Shown here: piece by piece, positions 1-9,440 of the stretch
Layout: each line of letters begins with the position of its first letter
Position numbering within the stretch: position 1 is the stretch's first letter
Origin: Ktedonosporobacter rubrisoli
Lineage (GTDB): Bacteria; Chloroflexota; Ktedonobacteria; Ktedonobacterales; Ktedonobacteraceae
NCBI RefSeq assembly: GCF_004208415.1
Contig: NZ_CP035758.1
Coordinates: forward strand, 5,890,001 to 5,954,000
Direction of reading: 5' to 3'
DNA: 64,000 nucleotides
The notes under the pieces: model-generated
Databases searched by the model: none
Told to the model about the DNA's origin: nothing
The model's input: the letters and a program-made list of their open reading frames with translations, nothing else
Translations under genes and position numbers: made by a program

Positions 1-1500
1 TATCTCAGTCAGAGCGTGGCCTGGACAGCAACCAATCACCTCCGCCACGATCTTGTGGCTCACTGTCTAAGCCTTGATCTGGCCTTTCACAAAGCCCACA
101 CGATCGGTGAGCTCATCGAGCGCATCGACGGCGATGTGGATATGCTTTCAAACTTCTTTTCTCAGTTAGTTGTCAATTTGCTCAGCAATGTTGTTCTGAT
201 GCTAGGCATACTGATCCTTTTCTTCACCATCGACTGGCGAGCTGGCCTGGTTCTGAGCCTGTTTACAGCCGTGGCCTTGCTCATATTGAGCCAGATGCAG
301 CGCCGTATCATCCCGCTCTTTGTGAAGCTACGGCAAATGAGCGCCGAGTTTTATGGCTTTCTTAGTGAGCGCCTGACCGGGACCGAAGATCTACGCGCCA
401 ACGGAGCCGTAGGTTATACGATGCAGCGTTTTTATGCACTTCTACGCCAGTGGTGGCAGATTACGCGCAAGGCCGACCTGACAAGCATTGCGATGGGCAA
501 TACCTCGCTGATCATTTTCGTCTTTGGCTGCGTACTGACAGTCCTATCAGGTACTTACTTATGGAGCAGGGGTCTGGCCACCATCGGCACTATCTATTTG
601 ATGTTTTCCTACACCAATCTGCTGTCGGGTCCAGTCAACCAGATTCAAAGACAGTTGCAGGATCTACAGCAGGCTCAGGCAAGTCTACAGCGCATCCAGG
701 AACTTCTCAGCACGACAAGCTCACTGACGGCTGAGGCAGACAGGCAGCTTCCACCGGGAGCGCTCTCGGTGGCGTTTGAACACGTTTCTTTCGGCTATGA
801 GCCTGAGCTGCCGGTAATTCGCGACATATCGTTAGCTATACAGCCCCAGAAAGTATTGGGCGTGCTGGGGCGCACGGGCAGTGGCAAAACGACTCTCGCG
901 CGCTTGCTCTTCAGGCTCTACGATGTGCAGGAAGGCCAGATTTGCCTTAGCGCAGTACCGATACAGATGACCCGGCTGCATGAGTTGCGCCGGCGCATTG
1001 GGATGGTTACGCAGGATGTGCAATTATTCCGCGCCAGCGTGCGCGATAATCTCACCTTTTTTAATCATGCCATCCCCGATAGCCGCATTATAGCCGCTCT
1101 GGAAGAGGTCGGGCTGGCCAGCTGGCTACAGACGCTCCCGGATGGCTTAGCAAGCCAGCTTGGGCCGGAGGGCGAAGGGCTCTCAGCAGGTGAAGCGCAG
1201 CTGCTAGCCTTCGCCCGCGTCTTTCTCAGCGAGCCTGACCTGGTTATTCTCGATGAAGCCTCCTCGCGGCTCGATCCTTCTACAGAACGCGCTATTGAAC
1301 GGGCGATAGATAAGTTATTTACAGGGCGCACAGCAATCGTCATTGCTCATCGTCTCTCTACGATCAAGCGCGCCGACGCTATAGCGATTATCGAGGATGG
1401 ACACGTCCTTGAATATGGAAACAGGCTAGAGCTAGCCGGTGATCCTGCCTCGCGCTTCGCACACTTGCTCACGACAGGCTTAGAGGAGGCTCTCGCATGA
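1..1500 (+). CDS. ABC exporter half-transporter, catalytic-type ATPase (5' truncated)
   Basis: Membrane domain plus ATPase of a type IV (MDR/MsbA-like) exporter. The reading frame is open from base 1. Residues before the first GTG (base 16) match the paralogue at 3840-5688, so the true start lies upstream of the window. The ATPase has Walker A GRTGSGKTT, Walker B LVILDEASS with the catalytic Glu, and the H-loop AHRLSTI. Its signature motif is LSAGE rather than LSGGQ. The stop overlaps the next gene's ATG (ATGA at 1497-1500), which suggests translational coupling. Known heterodimeric exporters combine a half like this one with a half lacking the catalytic Glu, as the next gene does. The substrate cannot be read from sequence. 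Confidence 0.93.
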   Translation, partial: YLSQSVAWTATNHLRHDLVAHCLSLDLAFHKAHTIGELIERIDGDVDMLSNFFSQLVVNLLSNVVLMLGILILFFTIDWRAGLVLSLFTAVALLILSQMQRRIIPLFVKLRQMSAEFYGFLSERLTGTEDLRANGAVGYTMQRFYALLRQWWQITRKADLTSIAMGNTSLIIFVFGCVLTVLSGTYLWSRGLATIGTIYLMFSYTNLLSGPVNQIQRQLQDLQQAQASLQRIQELLSTTSSLTAEADRQLPPGALSVAFEHVSFGYEPELPVIRDISLAIQPQKVLGVLGRTGSGKTTLARLLFRLYDVQEGQICLSAVPIQMTRLHELRRRIGMVTQDVQLFRASVRDNLTFFNHAIPDSRIIAALEEVGLASWLQTLPDGLASQLGPEGEGLSAGEAQLLAFARVFLSEPDLVILDEASSRLDPSTERAIERAIDKLFTGRTAIVIAHRLSTIKRADAIAIIEDGHVLEYGNRLELAGDPASRFAHLLTTGLEEALA

Positions 1501-3248
1501 AAGGCTATCGCTACATCCGGCGCTTGACTGGCTATCGCTTCTGGCTGTTCGCGCTCACCTTACCCATGCCTTTTATCTTCTATGCTACGCGGCTAATCTT
1601 CGGGCTTGTTTTGCAAAATTTCTTTAATGCCCTGGCCGAGCAGCACCAGATGACTGTCACGGCCTGGCTCTGGATCGCCGTTCTGCCGCTGTCGGCTCTC
1701 TTGCGTGGAGGCATTAGCCAGTTGCTCGCCCGCGCACAAGTTCTGCATTCTTTCTCCATCGTAGGATTACAGCAACGCAATCTCTTTATGCATATTCTTG
1801 AGAGGCCGGGTACCTATGCCAGAGCGGCAGGAGAGACAATCAGCTACTTTCGCGACGATACCCAGGCTTGTAGGGATCTGCTCTCGCTATTACGCACGGT
1901 TCTGGGCCAGGTTTTCTTTGCTATCGTGGCCTTCATCATCCTGTTGCGCATCAATGCAGAAATAACCTTGCTGGTCTTTCTGCCCTTTCTTGCCATCATC
2001 GCTATTATCCAGAGCTTGAAGGAACGCCTATCCCGCTATCGTCAGGTCAGCCGCAGCGCAACCGCAAATTTGACGGGAGCTATTGGAGAAATATTCGGCG
2101 CTGTGCAGGCTATTCAGGTGGCTGGGGCTGAGAGGCACATTCTCGCTCACTTTGACGGCTTGAACCAGAAACGGCTCGCCTTTATGGTCAAAGACGCCGT
2201 ACTAACCAGCACGACCAATGCTCTCTTTAGCAATACCGTGGATGTCGGGGTAGGTTTTATCTTGATCCTGCTTGCTGTTTCGCAAAGCATGACACGGCTA
2301 GGACCTGGCGATATTGCCATCTTCGTCTCCTATCTGGGCTCGATGGGTGATCTTGTACTGTTCTTCGGCACCTTGCTTGCTCAGTTCACACAAACGCAGG
2401 TATCCATAGAGCGCCTGACCTCTCTCCTGCGCCAGGCTCCTCAAAGCAAGCTAGTTGAGCACCATCCACTCTATCTACAAGGCACGCTTCCCGAGTTCAC
2501 TGTAGACAATAAGGCAGAGCTGCAGCCTCTTGAGACATTAGAAGTAAAGGGACTGAGCTATCGCCATCCCGAGAGCGGTCGGGGCATCAGCCAGATCAGC
2601 TTGCGCCTGCAGGCCGGCTCCCTCACCGTCATCACCGGACGCATCGGCGCCGGCAAAACCACCCTGCTACAGGTCCTGCTCGGCTTGCTGCCCAAAGATG
2701 CCGGCTCCATCCTCTGGAATGCTCAGCCCGTCCTCGATCCCGCCAGCTTCTTTGTCCCTCCTCACAGCGCCTACACTCCTCAGGTCCCTCACCTCTTTAG
2801 CGAGAGCCTGCAAGAGAACATTCTGCTGGGCCTGCCTGCTGATGCCGCTGCCCTCTCCTCAGCTCTGCAAGCTGCCGTGCTCGACGAGGACCTGGCTCAA
2901 CTCCCTCAGGGCTTAGCCACTGCCATCGGCACCCGGGGCCTCAAGCTCTCCGGCGGGCAGGCTCAGCGCACCGCTGCCGCCCGCATGCTGGTACGTCCCG
3001 CCGATCTGCTCGTTTTCGACGATCTCTCCAGCACCCTTGATGTCCATACCGAGCAGCTCCTCTGGCAGCGCCTCCTGCAGCAGCCAGGGCGCAGCTACCT
3101 GGTCGTCTCCCATCGTCGCAGCCTCTTGCAGCGCGCCGATCAGATCCTCGTTCTCAAGGAGGGTTGCCTGGAAGCTTGTGGCTCCCTTGAGCACTTGCTT
3201 GCCACCTCAGTCGAGATGCAACTGCTCTGGCAAGGCAAGCTAGACTAG
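1497..3248 (+). CDS. ABC exporter half-transporter, degenerate-type ATPase
   Basis: A 583-residue exporter half: six-helix membrane domain (about 1-310) and ATPase (about 350-575). Walker A is GRIGAGKTT and the signature is a canonical LSGGQ. Walker B reads LLVFDDLSS, so Asp replaces the catalytic Glu, and the switch region is VSHRR. With the upstream gene this gives one consensus ATP site (its Glu plus this LSGGQ) and one degenerate site (this Asp plus its LSAGE), the arrangement of asymmetric heterodimeric exporters. The ATG overlaps the upstream stop, so the two are co-translated. Bases 2545-3236 are almost identical to 6759-7450 in the second pair, while the membrane domains are much more diverged. 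Confidence 0.93.
   Translation: MKGYRYIRRLTGYRFWLFALTLPMPFIFYATRLIFGLVLQNFFNALAEQHQMTVTAWLWIAVLPLSALLRGGISQLLARAQVLHSFSIVGLQQRNLFMHILERPGTYARAAGETISYFRDDTQACRDLLSLLRTVLGQVFFAIVAFIILLRINAEITLLVFLPFLAIIAIIQSLKERLSRYRQVSRSATANLTGAIGEIFGAVQAIQVAGAERHILAHFDGLNQKRLAFMVKDAVLTSTTNALFSNTVDVGVGFILILLAVSQSMTRLGPGDIAIFVSYLGSMGDLVLFFGTLLAQFTQTQVSIERLTSLLRQAPQSKLVEHHPLYLQGTLPEFTVDNKAELQPLETLEVKGLSYRHPESGRGISQISLRLQAGSLTVITGRIGAGKTTLLQVLLGLLPKDAGSILWNAQPVLDPASFFVPPHSAYTPQVPHLFSESLQENILLGLPADAAALSSALQAAVLDEDLAQLPQGLATAIGTRGLKLSGGQAQRTAAARMLVRPADLLVFDDLSSTLDVHTEQLLWQRLLQQPGRSYLVVSHRRSLLQRADQILVLKEGCLEACGSLEHLLATSVEMQLLWQGKLD
2545..3236 (+). repeat. ATPase-domain direct repeat, copy 1
   Basis: About 692 bp encoding the ATPase domain, matching 6759-7450 without gaps. 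By hand count there are about 18 mismatches (roughly 97% identity). Identity stops sharply on the 5' side at the domain border and on the 3' side a few codons before the stop. Confidence 0.9.
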
Positions 3249-3839
3249 AGTTTGCCGCTTAGATTTGCGCTCAGCAGTGTATGGAGCCCCTGGTGGGACT
3301 CCATACACACCTTCCAGATATCCCTAGCAAATATCTGGCTACCTCATAGTTAAATTGCGCCTGGGGCGCACCTACCCTTGCTTTCAGGCTTGGCTTATGG
3401 TACTCTTGATCATATACTTGTAGAAAGGGAACCCTATGCATAGTTTAATGCAGACAACAAAGGTAGCATGGCATATGCACCCAATCTTCGGATCAACCTT
3501 CTCTATGGGTCTGCTCTGTGAAGATCGTTAGGTAGCACTTCTCGCTCAGCGCTGCTACGCTATCAGATGGCCCTACCAGGCCAACTGTAGCTTCTCCCTC
3601 ATATATTCCCACGGGTGTAGCCTATCCCGAGATTGTCTTGCTGCTTGTAGATCTCCACCTCCCCATAAAGACATCTCTATAACTCTGGTCCGTTCAATGA
3701 TAACTCGTGTCCGCAGACTCCCTATGGCACGAGCCTTACATTTTCACTTTTTGTTGAGAGTTTGTTGGTGGCAAAAGACCAGAGGAAGCAACGCAAAAAA
3801 GCTCAAGCAACGGCAAGAAAGAGAAAGGATTCATAAAAT
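3249..3839. other. 591-bp intergenic spacer between the two ABC pairs
   Basis: No convincing gene is seen. It begins with two inverted repeats, described separately. The rest shows no clear sigma-70 promoter. A ribosome-binding site AAAGGA at 3824-3829 precedes the ATG at 3840. Confidence 0.6.
3277..3338 (+). terminator. Tandem hairpins after the first ABC pair
   Basis: A perfect 10-bp stem (GTGTATGGAG at 3277-3286 with CTCCATACAC at 3299-3308) is followed by an 8-bp stem (CCAGATAT at 3314-3321 with ATATCTGG at 3331-3338). There is no clear T-tract, so termination is likely but unproven. Confidence 0.5.
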
Positions 3840-5688
3840 ATGGTCTCGGCGCAGCAAACGCCCAAAGTGCCATTGTCTTCCTATCGCGATTTTCTTATCA
3901 CCTACCTTAAGCCACAGTGGCAACGCACCTTGCTAATGACAATACTGCTCTTAACAGGGATCGGCCTTCAGCTTGCCAACCCGCAAATTATACGTTACTT
4001 CATTGATACAGCCAGCAATGAAGGTAGCTTAAATGCTCTATTCCTAGCCGGAGGACTCTTTGTCGGCATTGCCCTGGCCAATCAAGCCATTTCGATCTGG
4101 GCAACCTATGTTAGCGAGAACGTGGCCTGGACGGCCACAAACCAGCTGCGTACCGATCTTGTAGCTCATTGCCTCAACCTGGATATGGACTTCCACAAGT
4201 CGCATACGGCCGGCGAGCTGATAGAACGTATTGACGGCGATGTGGACGCGCTCTCCAATTTCTTCTCGCAGGCCATTATTCACCTGCTCGGTAACATACT
4301 GCTCATTGTAGGGATTATTGGGCTTTCCTTCTTTACCGATTGGCGTGTTGGCCTGCTCATGGCCGTCTTCTCGCTCCTCGCACTCCTCATTCTCAACCGC
4401 TTATGGGCCTACGCACAGCACTACTGGCAGGAGCAGCGGCAGAAAAATGCCGAATTTTTTGGCTTTTTGAGCGAGCAGCTTTCTAGCACCGAGGACCTGC
4501 GCGCCAACGGAGCAACGCAGTATGTGATGCTGCGCTTCTATAAATTATTGCGCGCCTGGCTCCCTATCACGCGCAAGTCCAGCCTGGCAGGATATTCAAT
4601 GTGGATGTCCACCTTGCTTATCTTCGCAATTGGCAATGCGCTGGCTTTCGTCCTGGGGGCATACCTATGGAGCCACGGCGTCATTACGATTGGAACAACC
4701 TATATCATCTTCTACTACATCAATCTGCTTACAGAGCCTTTGGAACAGGTTCGCACGCAGCTACAGGCGCTCCAACAGGCCGGAGCAGGTATTCAGCGCG
4801 TTCAGCAACTGCTCCAGACTCAGCCTGCTATTCAGGACAAAGAAGGCCTGGCGCTACCAGCTGGCGCACTCTCAGTTGAGTTTCGCGCTGTGTCGTTCGG
4901 CTATACGCCTGATGAGCCAGTGTTGCACGACCTGAACTTTCAGCTCGCAGCCGGCAAGGCGCTTGGCTTGCTTGGTAGGACCGGCAGTGGCAAATCAAGC
5001 ATCGCGCCTGCTTTTACGCTTCTATGATATCCAGGAGGGCCAGCTTCTGCTTGGCGACGTCCCGATTAATAAGCTGCGTCTGCGCGCGCTGCGCAAATAG
5101 ATTGGCATGGTCACGCAAGATGTACAGCTCTTCCACGCCTCAGTGCGCGATAATCTCACTTTTTTCGACAGTTCGATCAGCGACGCGCAGATTATGGCGA
5201 CTCTGGAAGAGCTGGGCCTGGCAAGCTGGTGTCGTGCGCTTCCGCTGGGCCTGGATACCGAGCTTGGGGCTGAAGGCGAAGGGCTCTCAGCAGGCGAAGC
5301 GCAATTGCTAGCTTTCACGCGCGTTTTTCTTGCCAATCCCGGCCTGGTTATTCTCGATGAAGCTTCCTCACGTCTCGATCCGGCCACTGAACATCTGATC
5401 GAGCGGGCTGTGGACAGGCTACTTGCCGGGCGCACAGGAATCGTGATTGCCCATCGCCTTTCGACCATCCAGCGGGCCGATGAGATTCTCATTCTGGAAG
5501 ATGGACGCATTAGCGAGCACGGAGAAAGACGCGCCCTGGCCAGCGATCCAGCTTCGCGTTTCTCGCATTTGCTAAAGATAGGTATGGAAGACGCGGGTCA
5601 GACTATCCCGGCTCTCCACGCTTCCCACCAACGTTCTGATAGCCAGGCTATCAAGTTCACGCCATCAAGCGAAGAAACAGCCGAATGA
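3840..5688 (+). pseudogene. Broken ABC exporter half-transporter (catalytic type)
   Basis: Closely resembles the product at 1-1500 along its whole length and has a good start (AAAGGA, then ATG at 3840). Two separate lesions disrupt it. Just after Walker A (GRTGSGKSS), two bases are missing near 5004-5007: the sequence reads gcgc where a 2-bp-longer gcgcgc restores the paralogue's frame, so the shifted frame stops at 5025-5027. In the restored frame a TAG sits at 5098-5100, where the paralogue has an Arg codon. Beyond that the frame is open to 5688 and encodes LSAGE, Walker B LVILDEASS and AHRLSTI. Two independent lesions argue against a sequencing error or programmed frameshift. The intact partner follows at 5705. 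Confidence 0.88.
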
Positions 5689-5704
5689 AAGGAATTATGG
5701 CTAT

Positions 5705-7465
5705 ATGAAGTTACGAAGCTATCTTTGGAGCATGATTCGCTACAGGCCCTGGCTCTATATTGCCAATGCGCTCTTATGGTTCAGCATCCATCTCTCGCTA
5801 GCGATTCCTGGCTTGCTCGCCCAGGAGCTCTTCAACCAGCTACCCAGAGCTCATGGGCTCAATAACAGCTTGTGGCTCCTGATCGTCCTCCTCGTTATGA
5901 CGGCACTAGGACGCGTAGTTCTCATCATCTTCGGAGCATTGGTGGATATTCTTCATCGCTTCTCAATAAGCGGTCTACTACGGCACAATCTCCTCGAACG
6001 CATCTTGCAAAGGCCAGGAGCGCGCGCTGTCCCTTGCTCGCCCGGTGAAGCGATCAGCCGCTTTCGCGATGATGCCGAGCAGGTCGAAGATGCTATTAGC
6101 TGGACCCTCGACCAGATCGGCATGGCGTTCTTCTCGTTGACAGCTCTCATTATTCTGCTGCGCATCAACGTTACTATTACGCTGCTGGTCTTTCTGCCTC
6201 TAGCCTGCGTAGTTGGTGCAGCGCAGGCCTTGAGCAAGCGGCTCGAAAAGTATCGCACAGCCAGTCGGGAAGCAACCGGCCAGGTTACCGGTGCCATTGG
6301 CGAGATCTTTCGTACGGTTCAGGCTATCAAAGTCGCCACTGCCGAGCCTCGCATTGTTGAGCACTTCCAGGGTCTTAATGAGCGCAGGCGCGTGGCTATG
6401 CTGAAAGACCGTGTACTAGAACAACTGCTAAGCTCAACTTTTGAAAATACCGTAGGTTTAGGCACAGGGGCTATTCTGCTCCTTGCCGCCCAATCTATAC
6501 GCACAGGTCAATTAGGCATTGGAGATCTTGCAGCTTTCATCTACTACCTGGGCCTGGTTGCCGAGTTCACACAATCTCTAGGTGTCTTCCTGGCTCACTA
6601 TGCCCAGACCAGGGTAGCATTTCAACGCATGGAGACATTACTACAGGGCGCGCCGCCACACGAACTGGTAGCGCACAAGCCGCTTTACCTCAGTGGCAAG
6701 CTGCCGGAGCAAACATTGCCTGCGGCAGTTCCACAGGAACGTTTGCAAGAACTAGAGGTAAAGGGACTGAGCTATCGCCATCCCGAGAGCGGTCGGGGCA
6801 TCAGCCAGATCAGCTTGCGCCTGCAGGCCGGCTCCCTCACCGTGATCACCGGGCGCATCGGCTCTGGCAAAACCACCCTGCTGCAGGTCCTGCTCGGCTT
6901 GCTGCCCAAAGATGCCGGCTCCATCCTCTGGAATGCTCAGCCCGTCTCTGATCCCGCCAGCTTCTTTGTCCCTCCTCACAGCGCCTACACCCCTCAGGTC
7001 CCCCACCTCTTTAGCGAGAGCCTGCAAGAGAACATTCTGCTGGGCCTGCCTGCTGATGCCGCTGCCCTCTCCTCAGCTCTGCAAGCTGCCGTGCTCGACG
7101 AGGACCTGGCTCAACTCCCTCAGGGCTTAGCCACTGCCATCGGCACCCGGGGCCTCAAGCTCTCCGGCGGGCAGGCTCAGCGCACCGCTGCCGCCCGCAT
7201 GCTGGTACGTCCCGCCGATCTGCTCGTTTTCGACGATCTCTCCAGCGCCCTTGATGTCCATACCGAGCAGCTCCTCTGGCAGCGCCTCCTGCAGCAGCCC
7301 GGGCGCACCTACCTGGTCGTCTCCCATCGTCGCAGCCTCCTGCAGCGCGCCGATCAGATCCTCGTTCTCAAAGAGGGTCGCTTGGAAGCTTGTGGCTCCC
7401 TTGAGCACTTGCTTGCCACCTCAGTCGAGATGCAACTGCTTTGGCAAGGCGAGTCATTTAGCTAG
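5705..7465 (+). CDS. ABC exporter half-transporter, degenerate-type ATPase (second pair)
   Basis: A 586-residue exporter half, paralogous to 1497-3248: membrane domain about 1-320, ATPase about 350-580. Walker A is GRIGSGKTT, the signature is LSGGQ, and Walker B is LLVFDDLSS with Asp in place of the catalytic Glu. It follows the broken gene by 16 bp and has AAAGGA upstream of the ATG at 5705; the earlier ATG at 5697 runs into a stop at once. Because its own catalytic partner is broken, it may be non-functional or may pair with the intact half at the window start (inference). Its ATPase DNA is nearly identical to that of the first pair. Confidence 0.92.
   Translation: MKLRSYLWSMIRYRPWLYIANALLWFSIHLSLAIPGLLAQELFNQLPRAHGLNNSLWLLIVLLVMTALGRVVLIIFGALVDILHRFSISGLLRHNLLERILQRPGARAVPCSPGEAISRFRDDAEQVEDAISWTLDQIGMAFFSLTALIILLRINVTITLLVFLPLACVVGAAQALSKRLEKYRTASREATGQVTGAIGEIFRTVQAIKVATAEPRIVEHFQGLNERRRVAMLKDRVLEQLLSSTFENTVGLGTGAILLLAAQSIRTGQLGIGDLAAFIYYLGLVAEFTQSLGVFLAHYAQTRVAFQRMETLLQGAPPHELVAHKPLYLSGKLPEQTLPAAVPQERLQELEVKGLSYRHPESGRGISQISLRLQAGSLTVITGRIGSGKTTLLQVLLGLLPKDAGSILWNAQPVSDPASFFVPPHSAYTPQVPHLFSESLQENILLGLPADAAALSSALQAAVLDEDLAQLPQGLATAIGTRGLKLSGGQAQRTAAARMLVRPADLLVFDDLSSALDVHTEQLLWQRLLQQPGRTYLVVSHRRSLLQRADQILVLKEGRLEACGSLEHLLATSVEMQLLWQGESFS
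6759..7450 (+). repeat. ATPase-domain direct repeat, copy 2
   Basis: Second copy of the 692-bp segment at 2545-3236, offset exactly 4214 bp with no gaps and about 18 substitutions. Several lie at third codon positions. Confidence 0.9.
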
Positions 7466-7473
7466 GCGGTCAC

Positions 7474-7497
7474 GCCCGGAGAGCTCCCTCTCCGGGC
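7474..7497 (+). terminator. Intrinsic terminator after the ABC cluster
   Basis: A 10-bp G+C-rich stem, GCCCGGAGAG (7474-7483) with CTCTCCGGGC (7488-7497), has a 4-nt loop and is followed by a weak T-rich tail (TTCTCT). It sits 9 bp after the stop at 7465. Confidence 0.75.
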
Positions 7498-7569
7498 TTC
7501 TCTACTAGTATGCCAGCCCGGGTTGACCTATCGCGTATACTTGGAGAAAAAGTAGGCGGAATGGTGAGC

Positions 7570-8307
7570 ATGGCAGAATATATCTGGGGACGCAACCCCA
7601 TCTTAGAGACATTACACTCAGTACGGCAAGTCAAACGCATTCTTCTGGCCGAAGGACAGCATACAGCCCCGGCAATCAAAGCTATCACCCAGGCGGCCGA
7701 ACAACTGCACATCCCCATAGAAACAGTCCCGCGCTCACGCCTTGATCAGCTCAGCCGGGGAGCCGTCCATCAGGGATGCATAGCGCTGGTAGAAGAGCGC
7801 ACCTACGTCGATGTTACAGACATCATACAGCTGGCTAGCAGCAAAAACGAGGCGCCCTTCTTACTCATCCTTGATGCCATCCAGGATGTGAATAACCTTG
7901 GCTCATTGCTAAGAACAGCCGAGGCCGCAGGTGTGCATGGGGCTATCATTCCAGCTCACCGCGCGGCAGAAATCAATGCTACGGTTGTAAAAACCTCGGC
8001 AGGAGCCACAGAACATCTTCTTATCGCCCAGGAGACAAACCTCACCCGAACTATTGAGGGGCTCAAAAAACAGAACATTTGGGTTGTAGGATTGGCTGGA
8101 GAGGCTCAAACGCTGTATACTAAGGCAGATCTTACCGGTCCATTGGCGCTTGTAGTGGGCAACGAGGGCAAGGGAATTAGCCGTTTGGTGCGCGAACATT
8201 GTGATCTGCTGATTAAACTGCCAATGCAGGGCTATATCAATTCGTTAAATGCCGCAGTTGCGGGGAGTATAGCCCTGTACGAGGCCTTGCGGCAGCGTAC
8301 CCGCTAA
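7570..8307 (+). CDS. rlmB: 23S rRNA (guanosine-2'-O-)-methyltransferase RlmB (TrmH/SpoU family)
   Basis: Transfers a methyl group from SAM to a ribose 2'-O of 23S rRNA (G2251 in E. coli). The 245-residue product has the small N-terminal RNA-binding domain and the SpoU knot: motif 1 around DVNNLGSLLRTAEAAG, motif 2 LALVVGNEGKGIS, and motif 3 LPMQGYINSLNAAVAGSIAL. I chose the ATG at 7570 (MAEYIWGRNP), which matches the family's usual beginning and has AGGCGG about 10 bp upstream. In-frame ATGs at 7510 and 7561 are less likely. Family members modifying other rRNA or tRNA sites are similar, so the exact target is inferred. Confidence 0.88.
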   Translation: MAEYIWGRNPILETLHSVRQVKRILLAEGQHTAPAIKAITQAAEQLHIPIETVPRSRLDQLSRGAVHQGCIALVEERTYVDVTDIIQLASSKNEAPFLLILDAIQDVNNLGSLLRTAEAAGVHGAIIPAHRAAEINATVVKTSAGATEHLLIAQETNLTRTIEGLKKQNIWVVGLAGEAQTLYTKADLTGPLALVVGNEGKGISRLVREHCDLLIKLPMQGYINSLNAAVAGSIALYEALRQRTR

Positions 8308-8435
8308 GCCTTTTTACCTCGCAGGCATACCCACAGATATAAGAAATCTATTAAAAAGTTCAGTTATCGTTACATGCCGCAGACCCACACCGTATATGTT
8401 TATAGAACGATTTGCCATTCTGGGAGAATTATATC

Positions 8436-9371
8436 ATGTTCAAAAGATATGCTGCATATTTTTTCATCTTATTTTGCTGTGTAGCAGGCTCCATCTTATT
8501 TATTGCTCCAGCACCGGTTGCACGCGCAGCACAGGACGCACAGGTCCTTATCACCTCGCCACTTATTAACAACGTTGCCGTAGGCCATCCCGGCACTAAG
8601 ATACAGATTAAGGGCACGAACTTTGCCGATGACGGCGATGCCCGACTCTACACAACGCCAAATCCAGAGAAGTGCAGCAGCGGCTCCGGGCTCTCAAGCT
8701 CGCTAAAGCCACTGGATACCAATCCTGATGTGCAGATTACTAACGGCGAATTTCAGGTTGATACCACCTGGCCCACGAACGCTGCGACGCCTTCTACGCC
8801 TTACTACATATGCGTGGTGGGACCTGGCGATGGCAATGGGCATAAAGCAGTCTCAATGAATACCTTCACAGTCGCTCAGCCCGTAAGCCTTAACGTTTCG
8901 CCGAGCACGGCTGCCCCTGGTGATCAGGTAACTATCACCGGAGCAAACTGGCTTCCACCGCAGCAAGTCAACGTCACAGTTGGTAATGGGACCAACGCAG
9001 CGATTACGCAGAGCGTCAACTCCGATAATAACGGCAATTTTAGCATGACCATAACTATTCCCGCAGGTCTCCAGGCCCAGACCTACACGGTCCAGGCCAG
9101 TGCTGCCAACGAACAGGGAACGCAGGCCTCGCAAAATATTACCATAGGGCAGAGCACAGCCACTCCAACCGCGGCAGCCTCACCCACGGTAGCAGCCTCG
9201 CCAACGCCAAATATGGCCGATGCCACCGCGACAGCCACCGCCAGCAGCAATAGCTCGGCTTCCAGTAGCGGTGGTCCCTCTTCGCTCCTACTCTTTGTTC
9301 TGGGTGGCGCCGGCGTTTTGCTAGTGATTATCGGGCTCATCCTATTCGTCGTTTATTCGCGCTCACGCTAA
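8436..9371 (+). CDS. Surface-anchored protein with IPT/TIG-like domains
   Basis: A 311-residue exported protein. It has a signal peptide (about 1-34, ending APVARA), two regions resembling IPT/TIG immunoglobulin-like folds (PGTKIQIKGTNF, then PGDQVTITGANW), and an Ala/Thr/Ser/Pro-rich stalk (about 240-280). A C-terminal membrane helix (SLLLFVLGGAGVLLVIIGLI) ends in the basic tail YSRSR. This is the architecture of a cell-surface binding or structural protein; the ligand is unknown. GGGAGA at 8422-8427 supports the ATG at 8436 over the in-frame ATG at 8412. Convergent with the downstream minus-strand pair, with a terminator between. Confidence 0.85.
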   Translation: MFKRYAAYFFILFCCVAGSILFIAPAPVARAAQDAQVLITSPLINNVAVGHPGTKIQIKGTNFADDGDARLYTTPNPEKCSSGSGLSSSLKPLDTNPDVQITNGEFQVDTTWPTNAATPSTPYYICVVGPGDGNGHKAVSMNTFTVAQPVSLNVSPSTAAPGDQVTITGANWLPPQQVNVTVGNGTNAAITQSVNSDNNGNFSMTITIPAGLQAQTYTVQASAANEQGTQASQNITIGQSTATPTAAASPTVAASPTPNMADATATATASSNSSASSSGGPSSLLLFVLGGAGVLLVIIGLILFVVYSRSR

Positions 9372-9388
9372 AAGTCAGCCTAAAAAAT

Positions 9389-9422
9389 AATGGCCGGTTG
9401 TATATGCTACAAACCGGCCATT
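9389..9422. terminator. Bidirectional terminator
   Basis: AATGGCCGGTT pairs with AACCGGCCATT. The stem extends inward through TTGTA/TACAA with one bulge. A T-run follows on the minus strand (complement of TAAAAAATA) and a T-rich tail on the plus strand. It lies between convergent genes. Confidence 0.85.
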
Positions 9423-9440
9423 TAGATTAATTAAGAAGCG

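Noticed and set aside
5004..5100. Programmed frameshift in the ABC half-transporter
   Set aside because: No slippery heptamer, and a second lesion (in-frame TAG) 90 bp further would still stop translation.
7523..7540. TTGACC and TATACT before rlmB as a promoter
   Set aside because: Only about 7 bp separate the two boxes, far too close for sigma-70.
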